Shown here one piece after another: positions 26,072 to 34,649 of a stretch of 64,000 bases of DNA (position 1 is the stretch's first letter; the number at the start of each line of letters is the position of its first letter). Source of the stretch: Nocardia sp. SYP-A9097. Its GTDB lineage: Bacteria; Actinomycetota; Actinomycetes; Mycobacteriales; Mycobacteriaceae. Both the position numbers and the translations under genes were made by a program. The stretch is from assembly GCF_009649815.1 (NCBI RefSeq), contig NZ_WJIC01000009.1, forward strand, positions 124,001 to 188,000. The letters are read 5' to 3'. A model generated the notes under the pieces. That model worked only from the letters and a program-made list of their open reading frames with translations. It was not told where the DNA came from and searched no databases.

Positions 26072-28086
26072 CCCCGATGCGCGCCGACCTACTCGCCCTC
26101 ACCGACGATTCGCTCATCACGCTGGCGAATCGCGGCATTCTCAAACGCGCGGTGAAGGAGAATGCCACCGCGCCACCCGAGATCAGCGAATCCGCCGACG
26201 GGACAGTCGAAGCCGTATTCGCCGACGGCACCCGCACCACCCTCGCCGCCGGGGTCACCCTGGAAGCCTCGCCCTGTAGCTGCGGATCGACCGCGGTCTG
26301 CCGCCACCGGGTCATGGCGGTGCTGCGTTATCGTGCGACGGCCGAGAGTTCCAGCGCGACAGCGCAGTTCGACGCGGCGGATGCGCAAGAATCCGATGCG
26401 GGCAGCACCGGCGACGTGCTCGCGCCGAGCTCGGCCGCCCCCACCTGGTCCCCGGCGGAATTCTCCGATGATCAGCTGCGCGAGCTACTCGGTGCCCGCG
26501 CCTTCGCCGCCGCCAGGAAAGCGCACCGCACCGGATACCGCGCCACCGTCCATCGCGGCACCCCGCAGGACCCGGTCCCCGCCGTCGAATTATCCGCTGT
26601 CACAGTGCGATTCCTGGTCCCGGGCGATCTCGGCTATGCCCGCGCCGATGCCGCACGCGGGGTGCGACCGGATGCGATCGCCCTGGCGGTCTGGGCATTC
26701 CAGGTCGCCGACGATCTCGATCCGGCCGCCGGCGTCCTCGAAGTCACCGTCGGTGCCACGGCCGACGGTTCCGTCGCGGTAACGGCATCCGGCAGCGTCC
26801 TGGCACCGCTGGCCGAACTCTTGAATGACGGTGTGGCCCATGCCGGTCCGGCTCTGCCCGCCGTTTTCAGCGCCGCCCTGCGCACCCTCGACGCCGCCTC
26901 CGCCCGCTGGCCACACGATGCCCTGACCGACCTGCTGGACCAGCTCGCCGCCCACCGCGACCGCAGCGCCCGCCACGATCCCCTGCACACCGCGACCCTC
27001 ATCACCGAACTCGTCGCGCGCCACCGAGCGAGCACTCGCGACTGGATTCCGGTGCTCGGCACCGAGGAGGCCGCGCAGACCCCGCTGCGGCACCTGCGAC
27101 TCACCGGGCTGGGCGCACGCATTACCGGCGACAGCGAATCCCGCACGGTGGAAACCTATCTCGCACATCCCGAAGCGCGGATAGTCCTGACGCTCCCGTA
27201 CACCACCGTCATCGCCGAGGGCGCCGAACCACCGACCCCCGCCGCCCTCGCCGCCCGCCGCACCGGCGCGGCCCGCCTGGCCGACCTCGCCACCGGAAAC
27301 GTGGTCACCGAATCGGCCGCACGTTCCGCCAATCGCACAGTGCGCCTTGCCAACAGCCGCGTGGCCCGCACCTCGGTGCTGCCATCCGCGGGCGACTGGT
27401 CCAGTCTCCCACCCGAACTCCTGCTCACCGACCTCGACGCCGAATCCGCGCGCCTGACCACCCTCGCCCCCGCCCTCATCCGCCCGCGAGTCCGTGCCGA
27501 ATCCCTGCGAGCGATCACGGTGGAATCGATCTCCGACATTCGTTACCTCCCCGGCGAACAACGCCTCGAAGCCACCGTGCACGCCCCGACCGGCTCCGCC
27601 ACCATCACCCGAACCCACACCAGCGCCACCCCCGGAGCCATAGACGCACTGGCCCACACCCTGTCCGGCGACGCGGGCCTCCTTCGCTACATCGCGGGTT
27701 CCCTGCATCGCCACCACGGCCGCCTGATCCTGAACCCCACCGCGGTCGTGGCGGGTGCCACCGTCCACGTCCCCTGCTTCGCCACCGCCACCCACACCAT
27801 CCCCGCCGGAACCGCCACCTCCCACCGCGACCCCCTGGCCGAGGCCATCACCACGGCCCTGGCCCTCACCTCCGAAGTAGCCCACCGGGGCATCCGCCAC
27901 CTGCCTCCGAGCTGGTTCACCCGCGCCGCCGAATCAACCACAACCCTCACTCGTCTGGGCCTGCGAACCGCCGCCACCGCCCTCGACGACCTGCGCCGAA
28001 CCCTCACCACCACATCCGTCCCCGCTGCCCTCGACCGCTGGGCAACCACCCACCTCCGCCTCCAACTGACCGCCGACCAACTCTGA
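26068..28086 (+). CDS. SWIM zinc-finger protein (YehQ-like)
   Basis: A 672-residue protein with a SWIM zinc finger near the N-terminus: Cys70, Cys72, Cys78 and His80 in the order CxC...CxH (PCSCGSTAVCRHRVMAVL). SWIM fingers bind DNA or protein. The long remainder is Ala/Thr/Arg-rich and mostly helical, with no enzymatic motif I recognise. It is the last gene of the six-gene block, joined to the VWA gene by an ATGA overlap, and corresponds by domain and position to E. coli YehQ. The last ~200 residues use C-rich codons heavily but show no frame break. Confidence 0.82.
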   Translation: MTPMRADLLALTDDSLITLANRGILKRAVKENATAPPEISESADGTVEAVFADGTRTTLAAGVTLEASPCSCGSTAVCRHRVMAVLRYRATAESSSATAQFDAADAQESDAGSTGDVLAPSSAAPTWSPAEFSDDQLRELLGARAFAAARKAHRTGYRATVHRGTPQDPVPAVELSAVTVRFLVPGDLGYARADAARGVRPDAIALAVWAFQVADDLDPAAGVLEVTVGATADGSVAVTASGSVLAPLAELLNDGVAHAGPALPAVFSAALRTLDAASARWPHDALTDLLDQLAAHRDRSARHDPLHTATLITELVARHRASTRDWIPVLGTEEAAQTPLRHLRLTGLGARITGDSESRTVETYLAHPEARIVLTLPYTTVIAEGAEPPTPAALAARRTGAARLADLATGNVVTESAARSANRTVRLANSRVARTSVLPSAGDWSSLPPELLLTDLDAESARLTTLAPALIRPRVRAESLRAITVESISDIRYLPGEQRLEATVHAPTGSATITRTHTSATPGAIDALAHTLSGDAGLLRYIAGSLHRHHGRLILNPTAVVAGATVHVPCFATATHTIPAGTATSHRDPLAEAITTALALTSEVAHRGIRHLPPSWFTRAAESTTTLTRLGLRTAATALDDLRRTLTTTSVPAALDRWATTHLRLQLTADQL

Positions 28087-28152
28087 CTATTCGGACCACC
28101 CTTTGCCCGAAGATCAGCCCGACAGCCTGACCACCGGGTCACAATGGGTGTT

Positions 28153-28596
28153 ATGCGTATTTCCGTAGCGGCGGACGAGAACACCGGGGTCGCCGCCGAT
28201 GTGGTGTCGGAATTGCGACGGCGCGGGCACGAGGTCATCGTGCACGGGGCGCTGGAGCCGGATGAGCGCGATGACTGGGCGTGGGGCAGTGCCGCGGCGG
28301 CGTGGGATGTCACGGAGGGGCGGGCCGAACAAGCCGTGGTGTGCTGCTGGACCGGAACGGGGGCGTCGATCGCCGCCAATAAGGTGCCCGGAGTGCGGGC
28401 CGCGCTGTGCGTCGACAGCTATACCGCCGCGGGGGCGCGGCGGTGGAACGACGCGAATGTGCTGGCGTTGAGCCTACGGCTGACTTCGCGGGCACTGCTG
28501 AGCGAAATCCTGGATGGCTGGTTCAGCGGGGCCGCCAGCGACGACCCCGACGATATCGCCAATATCGAACACCTGAATCGAATCGCGGACTTCTGA
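28153..28596 (+). CDS. RpiB/LacAB family sugar-phosphate isomerase-like protein
   Basis: A 147-residue protein from ATG 28153 (ATG 28144 also in frame). It begins RISVAADENTGVAADVV and carries VVCCWTGTGASIAANKVPGV near residue 62 and ALSLRLTSRALLSEILDGW near 108, which is the layout of ribose-5-phosphate isomerase B/galactose-6-phosphate isomerase proteins. The usual active-site CGTGIG reads CWTGTG here. Such stand-alone members often have unknown sugar substrates. It starts 66 bases after the SWIM gene on the same strand and may be read through from it, although its function looks unrelated. Confidence 0.75.
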   Translation: MRISVAADENTGVAADVVSELRRRGHEVIVHGALEPDERDDWAWGSAAAAWDVTEGRAEQAVVCCWTGTGASIAANKVPGVRAALCVDSYTAAGARRWNDANVLALSLRLTSRALLSEILDGWFSGAASDDPDDIANIEHLNRIADF

Positions 28597-28609
28597 CCAC
28601 GACCGACTG

Positions 28610-30211
28610 CTATCGGGGCGGGTCCGCGAGATGTGCGTGTTCGGTGCGCAATTCGCGCTTGAGAATCTTGCCGCTCGGGTTCTTGGGCAGGGCCGCAACG
28701 AAAGTCACGAACTTCGGGACCTTGAATCCGGCCAGCTGCGCTTTGCAGTGCGCTTGGACGGACTCCGCCGTGGGGGCGGTTCCGTCGCGGGCCACCACGA
28801 TCGCGATAACCGCCTCGATCCAATGCGGGTGCGGGATGCCGACCACGGCGGCCTCGGAGATGTCGGGGTGCTGGTAGAGGACCTCCTCCACCTCCCGGCT
28901 GGCCACGTTCTCGCCACCGGTCTTGATCATGTCCTTCTTGCGGTCGACGACGCTGAGATAGCCGTCGGCGTCCATGATCCCGAGGTCACCGCTGTGGAAC
29001 CAGCCGCCGCGGAACGCCTCCGCGGTTTTGGCCGGATCGTTCCAGTAGCCGAGCATCGCGTGCGGAGAACGGTGCACGATCTCGCCCACGACGCCGACGC
29101 CCACGGGCTCGTCGTCGTCATCGACCACGCGCGTCTCCACATTCAGCGCGGGCCGGCCGGCCGAACCGGGCTTGGTGAGCTGATCCTCCGGGGTGAGAAC
29201 CGTTGCCAGCGGGGCGAGTTCGGTCTGGCCGTAGAAATTGGCGAGTCCGACACCGGGTAGTCGCTCCGCCAGTTCATGCAACACCTCGACCGGCATGATG
29301 CTGGCCCCGTAATAGCCCTTACGCAGCGACGACAGATCGTATTTGTCGAAATCGGGATGCCGCAGCAGTGACAACCACACCGTCGGCGGGCAGAAGAGTT
29401 TGGTGGCGCGCTCGGTTTCGACCGTGCGCAGCAGCGTCGCCGGATCCGGACCGGGCAGCAGAATACTGGTCGCGCCCAAATAGATATCGGGCGTGAGGAA
29501 GCAGTGCAGCTGCGCGCAGTGATACAGCGGCAGGGCGTGCACCTCGATATCGTCGGCGGTCATCCGCCCGTCCACGATCGCGCTCATATATTGGGCGATC
29601 AGGCCGCGCCCGGACATGATGGCGCCCTTGGGCCGCGATTCGGTTCCCGAGGTGTACATGAGCTGCACCGGATCGTCATCACCGACGAACACATCGGGTT
29701 CGGAGGCATCGGCGTGGTCGTCCCACGCGGTCACCTCCGCCCAGCCCGCCGGAGCCGGCAGACCATTCGAACCGATCCAGCCGAACAGTCGGATCTCGCT
29801 GTCGCCCAACTGTTTCACGGCGGCTTCGGCCTCGACCCCGAGCGCATCCTCGGCAATGAATCCGACAGCCCCCGAGTGCCCCAGAATGTAGGCGACCTCA
29901 TCGGCGGTGAGCATGAAATTGATCGGCACCGAGATCGCGCCCAGCCGGGCCAGCGCGAAGTACAACAGTACGAATTCCCGGCAGTTGTGCGAGTACAGCG
30001 CGATCCGATCACCCTGTGCCACACCACGATCCGCGAGACTGTGCGCGACCCGATTCACCGCGGCGTCGAGTTCGGCGAAACTCTCGCGTCGCTCCCGCCA
30101 TACCAGCGCGGTCTTGTCCGGCACCCGTGCCGCACTACGCCGCAACAGGTCACCGAGTCCCTGACGGCGCGCACCCGCGACCACGGCATTGATATCCGAC
30201 GCTGCATTCAT
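28610..30211 (-). CDS. Acyl-CoA synthetase (AMP-dependent, FadD-like)
   Basis: A 533-residue member of the ANL superfamily that activates a carboxylic acid to acyl-AMP and then acyl-CoA. Motifs: P-loop-like MYTSGTESRPKGAI near 170, YGQTELAP near 320, the hinge region WFHSGDLGIMDADGYL near 400, VDRKKDMIKTGGENV near 418 and the C-terminal catalytic lysine segment LPKNPSGKILKREL near 515. ATG at 30211 gives MNAASDINAVV. An earlier ATG at 30259 would overlap the gamma-glutamylcyclotransferase stop by 14 bases and suggests coupling in either case. It is the last gene of a three-gene minus-strand operon. Substrate chain length is not evident. Confidence 0.87.
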   Translation of the reverse strand: MNAASDINAVVAGARRQGLGDLLRRSAARVPDKTALVWRERRESFAELDAAVNRVAHSLADRGVAQGDRIALYSHNCREFVLLYFALARLGAISVPINFMLTADEVAYILGHSGAVGFIAEDALGVEAEAAVKQLGDSEIRLFGWIGSNGLPAPAGWAEVTAWDDHADASEPDVFVGDDDPVQLMYTSGTESRPKGAIMSGRGLIAQYMSAIVDGRMTADDIEVHALPLYHCAQLHCFLTPDIYLGATSILLPGPDPATLLRTVETERATKLFCPPTVWLSLLRHPDFDKYDLSSLRKGYYGASIMPVEVLHELAERLPGVGLANFYGQTELAPLATVLTPEDQLTKPGSAGRPALNVETRVVDDDDEPVGVGVVGEIVHRSPHAMLGYWNDPAKTAEAFRGGWFHSGDLGIMDADGYLSVVDRKKDMIKTGGENVASREVEEVLYQHPDISEAAVVGIPHPHWIEAVIAIVVARDGTAPTAESVQAHCKAQLAGFKVPKFVTFVAALPKNPSGKILKRELRTEHAHLADPPR

Positions 30212-30245
30212 GCCAACACGTTCTACCGGACAAGTGTGGCCCGTG

Positions 30246-30707
30246 TCATATTGTCCCATCCAGTAGGATCAAATCTCGCCGCCACGCCGCGCACTCGTCT
30301 ACATAGCCGGGCAGGTGCGCGACGGTGAAATCCGCCGCGGACCAATCCGCGGCTGCCACCGCGCCGGTCCAGGCGTAGGTCCACGCGTAGACCTCCCGAT
30401 TGCCCGCGTGCACCGATACCGGGATCAGGTCGTACTCGTCGTCCTCGAACTCGTCCAGCACCCACCATTGCGTCCGCGTCAGTCCGGTGAGCAGAAATCC
30501 TTGCGCGGCACCGTGATTGGCGTGCACCAGTCCCGGATACACCTTGCCGGGCAAGGCCGCCGCCCGCCGCCCCGGCAACTCCGCGGGCCGCAATTCCGTT
30601 GTGCAACCGATCAATTCGGTCAGCACCTCCGGAAACCGCAGCGTCCCATAGACGAAAAGCGGGGCGGCGCCGGCAGGCAACCGGCGCGCCCAGGACCCGC
30701 TACTCAC
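30246..30707 (-). CDS. Gamma-glutamylcyclotransferase-like (AIG2/GGCT fold) protein
   Basis: A 153-residue protein with the GGCT signature: the substrate loop APLFVYGTLRFPEVL near residue 15-28 and the catalytic glutamate in VLDEFEDDEYDL near 83. The fold releases 5-oxoproline from gamma-glutamyl amines or peptides; which substrate this one uses is unknown. The GTG start at 30707 overlaps the stop of the upstream metallo-beta-lactamase gene by four bases (GTGA). The 3' end meets the acyl-CoA synthetase start region. Confidence 0.8.
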   Translation of the reverse strand: MSSGSWARRLPAGAAPLFVYGTLRFPEVLTELIGCTTELRPAELPGRRAAALPGKVYPGLVHANHGAAQGFLLTGLTRTQWWVLDEFEDDEYDLIPVSVHAGNREVYAWTYAWTGAVAAADWSAADFTVAHLPGYVDECAAWRRDLILLDGTI

Positions 30708-31480
30708 CGGCCGATAGACCGGGCGAAGACCGCCGGATCATGCGAATTGACGATGCTGAGCTGATGACCGTGCAGGCGTTTGAGCTCGCTGAGACGGTGC
30801 TGATTCGCACGATAGGCATCCCGCACGATCGCACCCTGCTCGTACATGCGCACCCAGAACGGCACATTCGGCTGCTCCGGATCGATGGAGCCCGCCATCA
30901 TGAAGGCGTCCCCGGCATGCAGCAGCCAGCCACGACCGCTGTCGATCGCATAGCCGGTATGGCCGCGAGTGTGCCCGGCGAGTGGAACCGCGAGAATCTC
31001 CGGCGGCAGCCCGGGCAGATCGCGCACGGTGGTGAAGCCGAACCAGTCCTCGCCGCCCTCGACCTCGTTCACCATCCACTTGGGCCCGTGCGCCCACTGC
31101 GGCGCGCGATAGCGCATCCGCTCCGACATCGTGGGAGTGGCGGTGGCAGCACGGAATTCGGGGCCGTGCACGTGCACGGTCGCCTCCGGGAAGTCGGCCA
31201 GCCCGCCGGAGTGATCCATATCCAGATGGGTGAGCAGAATGTGCCGCACATCGCGAGGGTCGTAACCCAGGGCCTGGATCTGCCGGATCGCGGTCTCGGA
31301 TTCGCGCAGCTTCGCCCCGAGGAGGAATCGGTTCGCGCCCAGCATCTTCCCCGGCTCCCATACGCATCCGAGCCCGAATCCGGTGTCGACCAGCACGAGT
31401 TCGGTCCGGGTCTCGACGAGTAGGCAGTGGTCGACCAGGCCGAAGGCCATGGTGCCGCAGTTCAGATGGTGAATCCGCAT
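30704..31480 (-). CDS. Metallo-beta-lactamase-fold hydrolase (lactonase-like)
   Basis: A 258-residue protein with a complete metal site: THLDMDHSGG (HxDxDH variant) near 83, AGHTRGHTGY near 170, LLHAGDAFMMAG near 190 and the terminal VNSHDPAVF histidine near 248. The order resembles AHL lactonase/AttM-type enzymes, so lactone hydrolysis is a fair guess but only inference. ATG at 31480 (MRIHHLNCGTMAFG) is a good start; the frame is open further upstream without a better one. First gene of the MBL - gamma-glutamylcyclotransferase - acyl-CoA synthetase operon. Confidence 0.83.
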   Translation of the reverse strand: MRIHHLNCGTMAFGLVDHCLLVETRTELVLVDTGFGLGCVWEPGKMLGANRFLLGAKLRESETAIRQIQALGYDPRDVRHILLTHLDMDHSGGLADFPEATVHVHGPEFRAATATPTMSERMRYRAPQWAHGPKWMVNEVEGGEDWFGFTTVRDLPGLPPEILAVPLAGHTRGHTGYAIDSGRGWLLHAGDAFMMAGSIDPEQPNVPFWVRMYEQGAIVRDAYRANQHRLSELKRLHGHQLSIVNSHDPAVFARSIGR

Positions 31481-31535
31481 GGGCTCGAGCGTCCCAGACG
31501 CATCCGAACCGGTCAATTGGAACGCGGCGCGCCCG

Positions 31536-32444
31536 TCAGTACGGGCGGTGACTGCGAATGATGTCGGCGAGGCGTTCGTAATCCTCACCGCGCGCGGTGG
31601 AGGCGCGATAGGCCAAACCGAGCGTGCGGCCCGGCGCGGGCGCGGCGAAGTGCGCGATTTCCAAAGTGCCACGGGAGGTTTCGGCCGCGACCGCCATGTC
31701 GGGAATCAACGTGACGCCGAGATCGCCTGCCACACACTGCACCACGGTGGCAAGCGAGGCCGCACGCGTGTCGCCGACCGCACCGGGCTGCGCCTCATGG
31801 GTGCGGCACAGGTCCAGGGTCTGATCGCGCAGGCAGTGGCCCTCGTCGAGCAGGAGCAGCGGCAAGGCGTCCATATCAGCGGGTTTCAGATCCCGGCGGC
31901 CCGCGAACTTGTGCCCGCGCGGCACGACCAGCACGAATTTCTCGGTGTAGAGCGGAATCTCGACCAGCCCGGTGGCATCGGCCGGGAGCGCCAGCAGCGC
32001 GACATCCAGCACGCCCGAACGCAAGCCGTCCAGCAGTCGCGCCGTCTGATCCTCGATCACATGCGGAATGAGCGTGGGCAGCTGCCTGCGTAGCTCAGGT
32101 AGCAAGGTGGGCAGCACATATGGAGCAACCGTCGGAATGATGCCCATGCGCAGTGTGCCGCCGAGTCCGGATCCGGCCGCCGATGCGACAAAACGGTCAG
32201 CCGCTTCGAGTGTCGCCATCGCTTGTGACAGCAGCCTTTTACCTGCGGGTGTGACCAGCACGCGGCGCGTACTGCGTTCGATCAGTTGCAGACCGAGTCC
32301 GTTTTCCAGTGATGCCAAAGCCTGCGATAACGTGGGTTGGCTCACGTTCAGCCGAGCCGCCGCGGTACCGAAATGGCGATATTCAGCAATCGCCACGAAC
32401 GCACGCAGCTGCGAAAGGGTCGGCTGATAAGTTTGATCAGTCAC
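31536..32444 (-). CDS. oxyR: OxyR, hydrogen-peroxide-sensing LysR regulator
   Basis: A 302-residue LysR-type regulator. The N-terminal winged helix is LRAFVAIAEYRHFGTAAARL, then SQPTLSQALASLE. The effector domain holds the redox pair: GHCLRDQTLDLC has two cysteines nine positions apart, matching E. coli OxyR Cys199/Cys208. Oxidation to a disulfide should switch on the peroxide-defence genes. GTG at 32444 gives the family start (VTDQTYQPTLSQ). It is divergent from ahpC-ahpD, its usual targets, across a ~106-base gap containing a LysR-type site. Confidence 0.92.
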   Translation of the reverse strand: MTDQTYQPTLSQLRAFVAIAEYRHFGTAAARLNVSQPTLSQALASLENGLGLQLIERSTRRVLVTPAGKRLLSQAMATLEAADRFVASAAGSGLGGTLRMGIIPTVAPYVLPTLLPELRRQLPTLIPHVIEDQTARLLDGLRSGVLDVALLALPADATGLVEIPLYTEKFVLVVPRGHKFAGRRDLKPADMDALPLLLLDEGHCLRDQTLDLCRTHEAQPGAVGDTRAASLATVVQCVAGDLGVTLIPDMAVAAETSRGTLEIAHFAAPAPGRTLGLAYRASTARGEDYERLADIIRSHRPY

Positions 32445-32452
32445 GCCTATCA
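32434..32452. promoter_or_regulatory. Candidate OxyR operator
   Basis: TGAT-N11-ATCA (32434-32452) is a LysR-type T-N11-A inverted repeat in the oxyR-ahpC gap, overlapping the oxyR start codon. A further TGAT lies at 32424. Position fits OxyR autorepression together with ahpC activation; assignment is by pattern only. Confidence 0.35.
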
Positions 32453-32550
32453 GTGTAGAGCGAACGATCGGCTTTACCTTTCGCCCCCCTCGGGGCAAGA
32501 TCGTTCGCAGCAGTCACGACACAATCGATTCGACTACATGAGGAGCAAGC

Positions 32551-33138
32551 ATGGCTCTGCTGACCATTGGCGACCAGTTCCCCGCCTACAACCTGACAGC
32601 GGTCATCGGCGGTGATCTCTCGAAGGTGAACGCTCAGCAGCCCGACGACTACTTCACCCAGATCTCGAGCGACGACCACGCCGGCAAATGGCGCATCGTG
32701 TTCTTCTGGCCGAAGGACTTCACCTTCGTCTGCCCGACCGAGATCGCCGCCTTCGGCAAGCTGAACGAAGAGTTCGCCGATCGTGACGCCCAGGTGCTCG
32801 GCGCGTCCGTCGACAACGAGTTCGTGCACTTCCAGTGGCGCGCCCAGCACGAGGAGCTCAAGACCCTCCCGTTCCCCATGCTGAGCGACCTGAAGCGTGA
32901 ATTGGCCGCTGCCACCGGCGTTCTCAACGCCGACGGCGTCGCGGACCGCGCCACCTTCATCGTGGACCCGAACAATGAGATCCAGTTCGTCTCCGTCACC
33001 GCCGGTTCCGTGGGCCGCAATGTCGACGAGGTGCTGCGCGTGCTCGACGCACTGCAGTCCGACGAGCTCTGCGCCTGCAACTGGAAGAAGGGCGACCCGA
33101 CCATCAAGGCCGGCGAGCTCATGACCGCTTCGGTCTGA
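32551..33138 (+). CDS. ahpC: AhpC, alkyl hydroperoxide reductase / peroxiredoxin
   Basis: A 195-residue two-cysteine peroxiredoxin that reduces hydrogen peroxide, organic peroxides and peroxynitrite. The peroxidatic cysteine is in DFTFVCPTE (Cys61). The C-terminal ELCACNW carries the resolving cysteine pair, as in mycobacterial AhpC with its three cysteines. ATG at 32551 follows AGGAG by five bases. It is followed 39 bases later by ahpD, which in this group supplies electrons to AhpC. Expression is expected to be controlled by the divergent OxyR. Confidence 0.95.
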   Translation: MALLTIGDQFPAYNLTAVIGGDLSKVNAQQPDDYFTQISSDDHAGKWRIVFFWPKDFTFVCPTEIAAFGKLNEEFADRDAQVLGASVDNEFVHFQWRAQHEELKTLPFPMLSDLKRELAAATGVLNADGVADRATFIVDPNNEIQFVSVTAGSVGRNVDEVLRVLDALQSDELCACNWKKGDPTIKAGELMTASV

Positions 33139-33177
33139 TCTTCTTCAAAACGGCTCTGACATAAAGGATTTCGCACA

Positions 33178-33717
33178 GTGACCATCGAGAACCTCAAGAA
33201 CTCCCTGCCCGAGTACGCCAAGGACCTGAAGCTGAACCTGTCCTCGATCGCACGCACCACCGTGCTGACCGAACAGCAGCTGTGGGGCACCCTGCTCGCC
33301 TCGGCGGCCGCCACCCGTTCGGCCACCACGCTGCGCGAGGTCGCCGAGGAAGCCGCCGACATCCTGTCGGAGCAGGCGTACAACGCCGCACTGGGCGCCG
33401 CCTCGATCATGGGCATGAACAATGTCTTCTACCGGGGCAAGGCGTTCCTGGACGGCAAGTACGACGATCTGCGCGCGGGCCTGCGCATGCAGATCATCGG
33501 TACGCCGGGTGTGGAGAAGGCCGATTTCGAGCTGTGGTCGTTCGCGGTCTCCTCGATCAACGGTTGTGCTCACTGCCTGGAGGCGCACGAGCACACCCTG
33601 CGGGAAGAGGGCGTCTCGCGTGAGGTGATCTTCGAGTCGCTGCGCGCCGCCGCGATCGTGGCCGGTGTCGGCCAGGCCGTGGCGTCGACCGAGGCGCTGG
33701 CTGCCGCCGCCGTCTGA
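33178..33717 (+). CDS. ahpD: AhpD, alkyl hydroperoxidase / AhpC-reducing protein
   Basis: A 179-residue helical AhpD-fold protein. The redox motif CxxC is in SSINGCAHCLEAHEHTL near residues 130-133, with the neighbouring His and Glu needed for activity. It reduces AhpC and has weak peroxidase activity of its own. The GTG start at 33178 is preceded by AAAGGA. It is the second gene of the ahpC-ahpD operon, followed by a strong terminator. Confidence 0.95.
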   Translation: MTIENLKNSLPEYAKDLKLNLSSIARTTVLTEQQLWGTLLASAAATRSATTLREVAEEAADILSEQAYNAALGAASIMGMNNVFYRGKAFLDGKYDDLRAGLRMQIIGTPGVEKADFELWSFAVSSINGCAHCLEAHEHTLREEGVSREVIFESLRAAAIVAGVGQAVASTEALAAAAV

Positions 33718-33736
33718 TCGGGTCGAATCCGACATA

Positions 33737-33772
33737 GGAAGGGCCGTGCACCACCGGGTGCGCGGCCCTTCC
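33737..33772 (+). terminator. Strong hairpin terminator after ahpD
   Basis: Arms 33737-33752 and 33757-33772 pair over 16 bases with one G-U wobble (GGAAGGGCCGTGCACC with GGTGCGCGGCCCTTCC), loop ACCG, then TTATT. It starts 19 bases after the ahpD stop. Confidence 0.8.
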
Positions 33773-33881
33773 TTATTCGTGACGCACCGCAGATGTGATG
33801 TTTGCCGTAAATTAGCCGTAATTGGTCACCGATCGGCAACATTGCCCGGTTCATCCCGTTTGGGACCCTAGACTCCCCCGC

Positions 33882-34628
33882 ATGCCCACGCGTTCCCGGA
33901 CCGATGCCCGGCGCCGTTGGCGCAAACTCTTCGCCGGCTCGGTGGTACTCATCGCGGTCGCCGCGATCGGATTCACGCTCTGGAGCAATCGACAGGACGA
34001 GCCGAACAAGCAGACTCCGGTCGCCGATCCCGGCGGCACCCCGCTACCCGACGCGCAACGAGCGCGCGGGGATCTGGACCGGCTCACCATCGCCTGGAAT
34101 CGCAATTGGGAATCCTACGACCGCAATGCCTTCGGACCCGGCTGGTCCGGACGCGGCGGGGAACCCGTACTCGCCGACGGCTGCACCGCGCGCGAGGACG
34201 TGCTCAAGCGAGACTTGACGGAAGTACGCCTGGCGGAGGGCAATTCGTGCATGGTGCGTTTCGGTGTGCTGATCGATCCGTACGCCGGGGAGCGACTGCC
34301 GTACGACCGCTTCAAGGCCTCGGATATCGAGATCGATCATGTGGTCGCGCTCGGCGACGCGTGGCGCTCGGGAGCCTCGCAGTGGAGTGCGGAGCAGCGC
34401 GAACAGTTCGCCAATGATGTCGGCAATCTACTGGCGGTACAGCAGCGGGCCAATCAGGACAAGGGCTCCAAAACCCCGGATCAGTGGCGGCCACGCAATG
34501 CGTACTGGTGCGATTACGCGCGCCGCTGGATAGCGATCAAATCCCACTGGGGACTGACCGTGCAGGCCACCGAGAAGAGCGCCCTGGCCGACATGCTCAC
34601 GACCTGTTCACCCCCCACCGCTCGTTAA
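33882..34628 (+). CDS. Membrane-anchored or exported HNH (DUF1524) endonuclease-like protein
   Basis: A 248-residue protein with an N-terminal basic stretch and one hydrophobic helix (LFAGSVVLIAVAAIGFTLW, residues ~16-34), so the catalytic part lies outside the cell. The core DIEIDHVVALGDAW near 148 carries the HNH-type DH pair, followed by the asparagine motif NLLAVQQRANQDKGSKTP and terminal cysteines. This matches the DUF1524/HNH group also seen at the GmrSD C-terminus and in many secreted actinobacterial nucleases. The start ATG at 33882 precedes the hydrophobic helix; the frame is open from 33822. Probable roles are DNA scavenging or competition; not shown here. Confidence 0.75.
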   Translation: MPTRSRTDARRRWRKLFAGSVVLIAVAAIGFTLWSNRQDEPNKQTPVADPGGTPLPDAQRARGDLDRLTIAWNRNWESYDRNAFGPGWSGRGGEPVLADGCTAREDVLKRDLTEVRLAEGNSCMVRFGVLIDPYAGERLPYDRFKASDIEIDHVVALGDAWRSGASQWSAEQREQFANDVGNLLAVQQRANQDKGSKTPDQWRPRNAYWCDYARRWIAIKSHWGLTVQATEKSALADMLTTCSPPTAR

Positions 34629-34649
34629 CCGGCGGTAAGCTCGGCTCTC

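Noticed and set aside
30212..30259. Earlier ATG start for the acyl-CoA synthetase
   Set aside because: Adds 16 residues without family similarity and overlaps the upstream stop; kept only as an alternative because coupling is possible.
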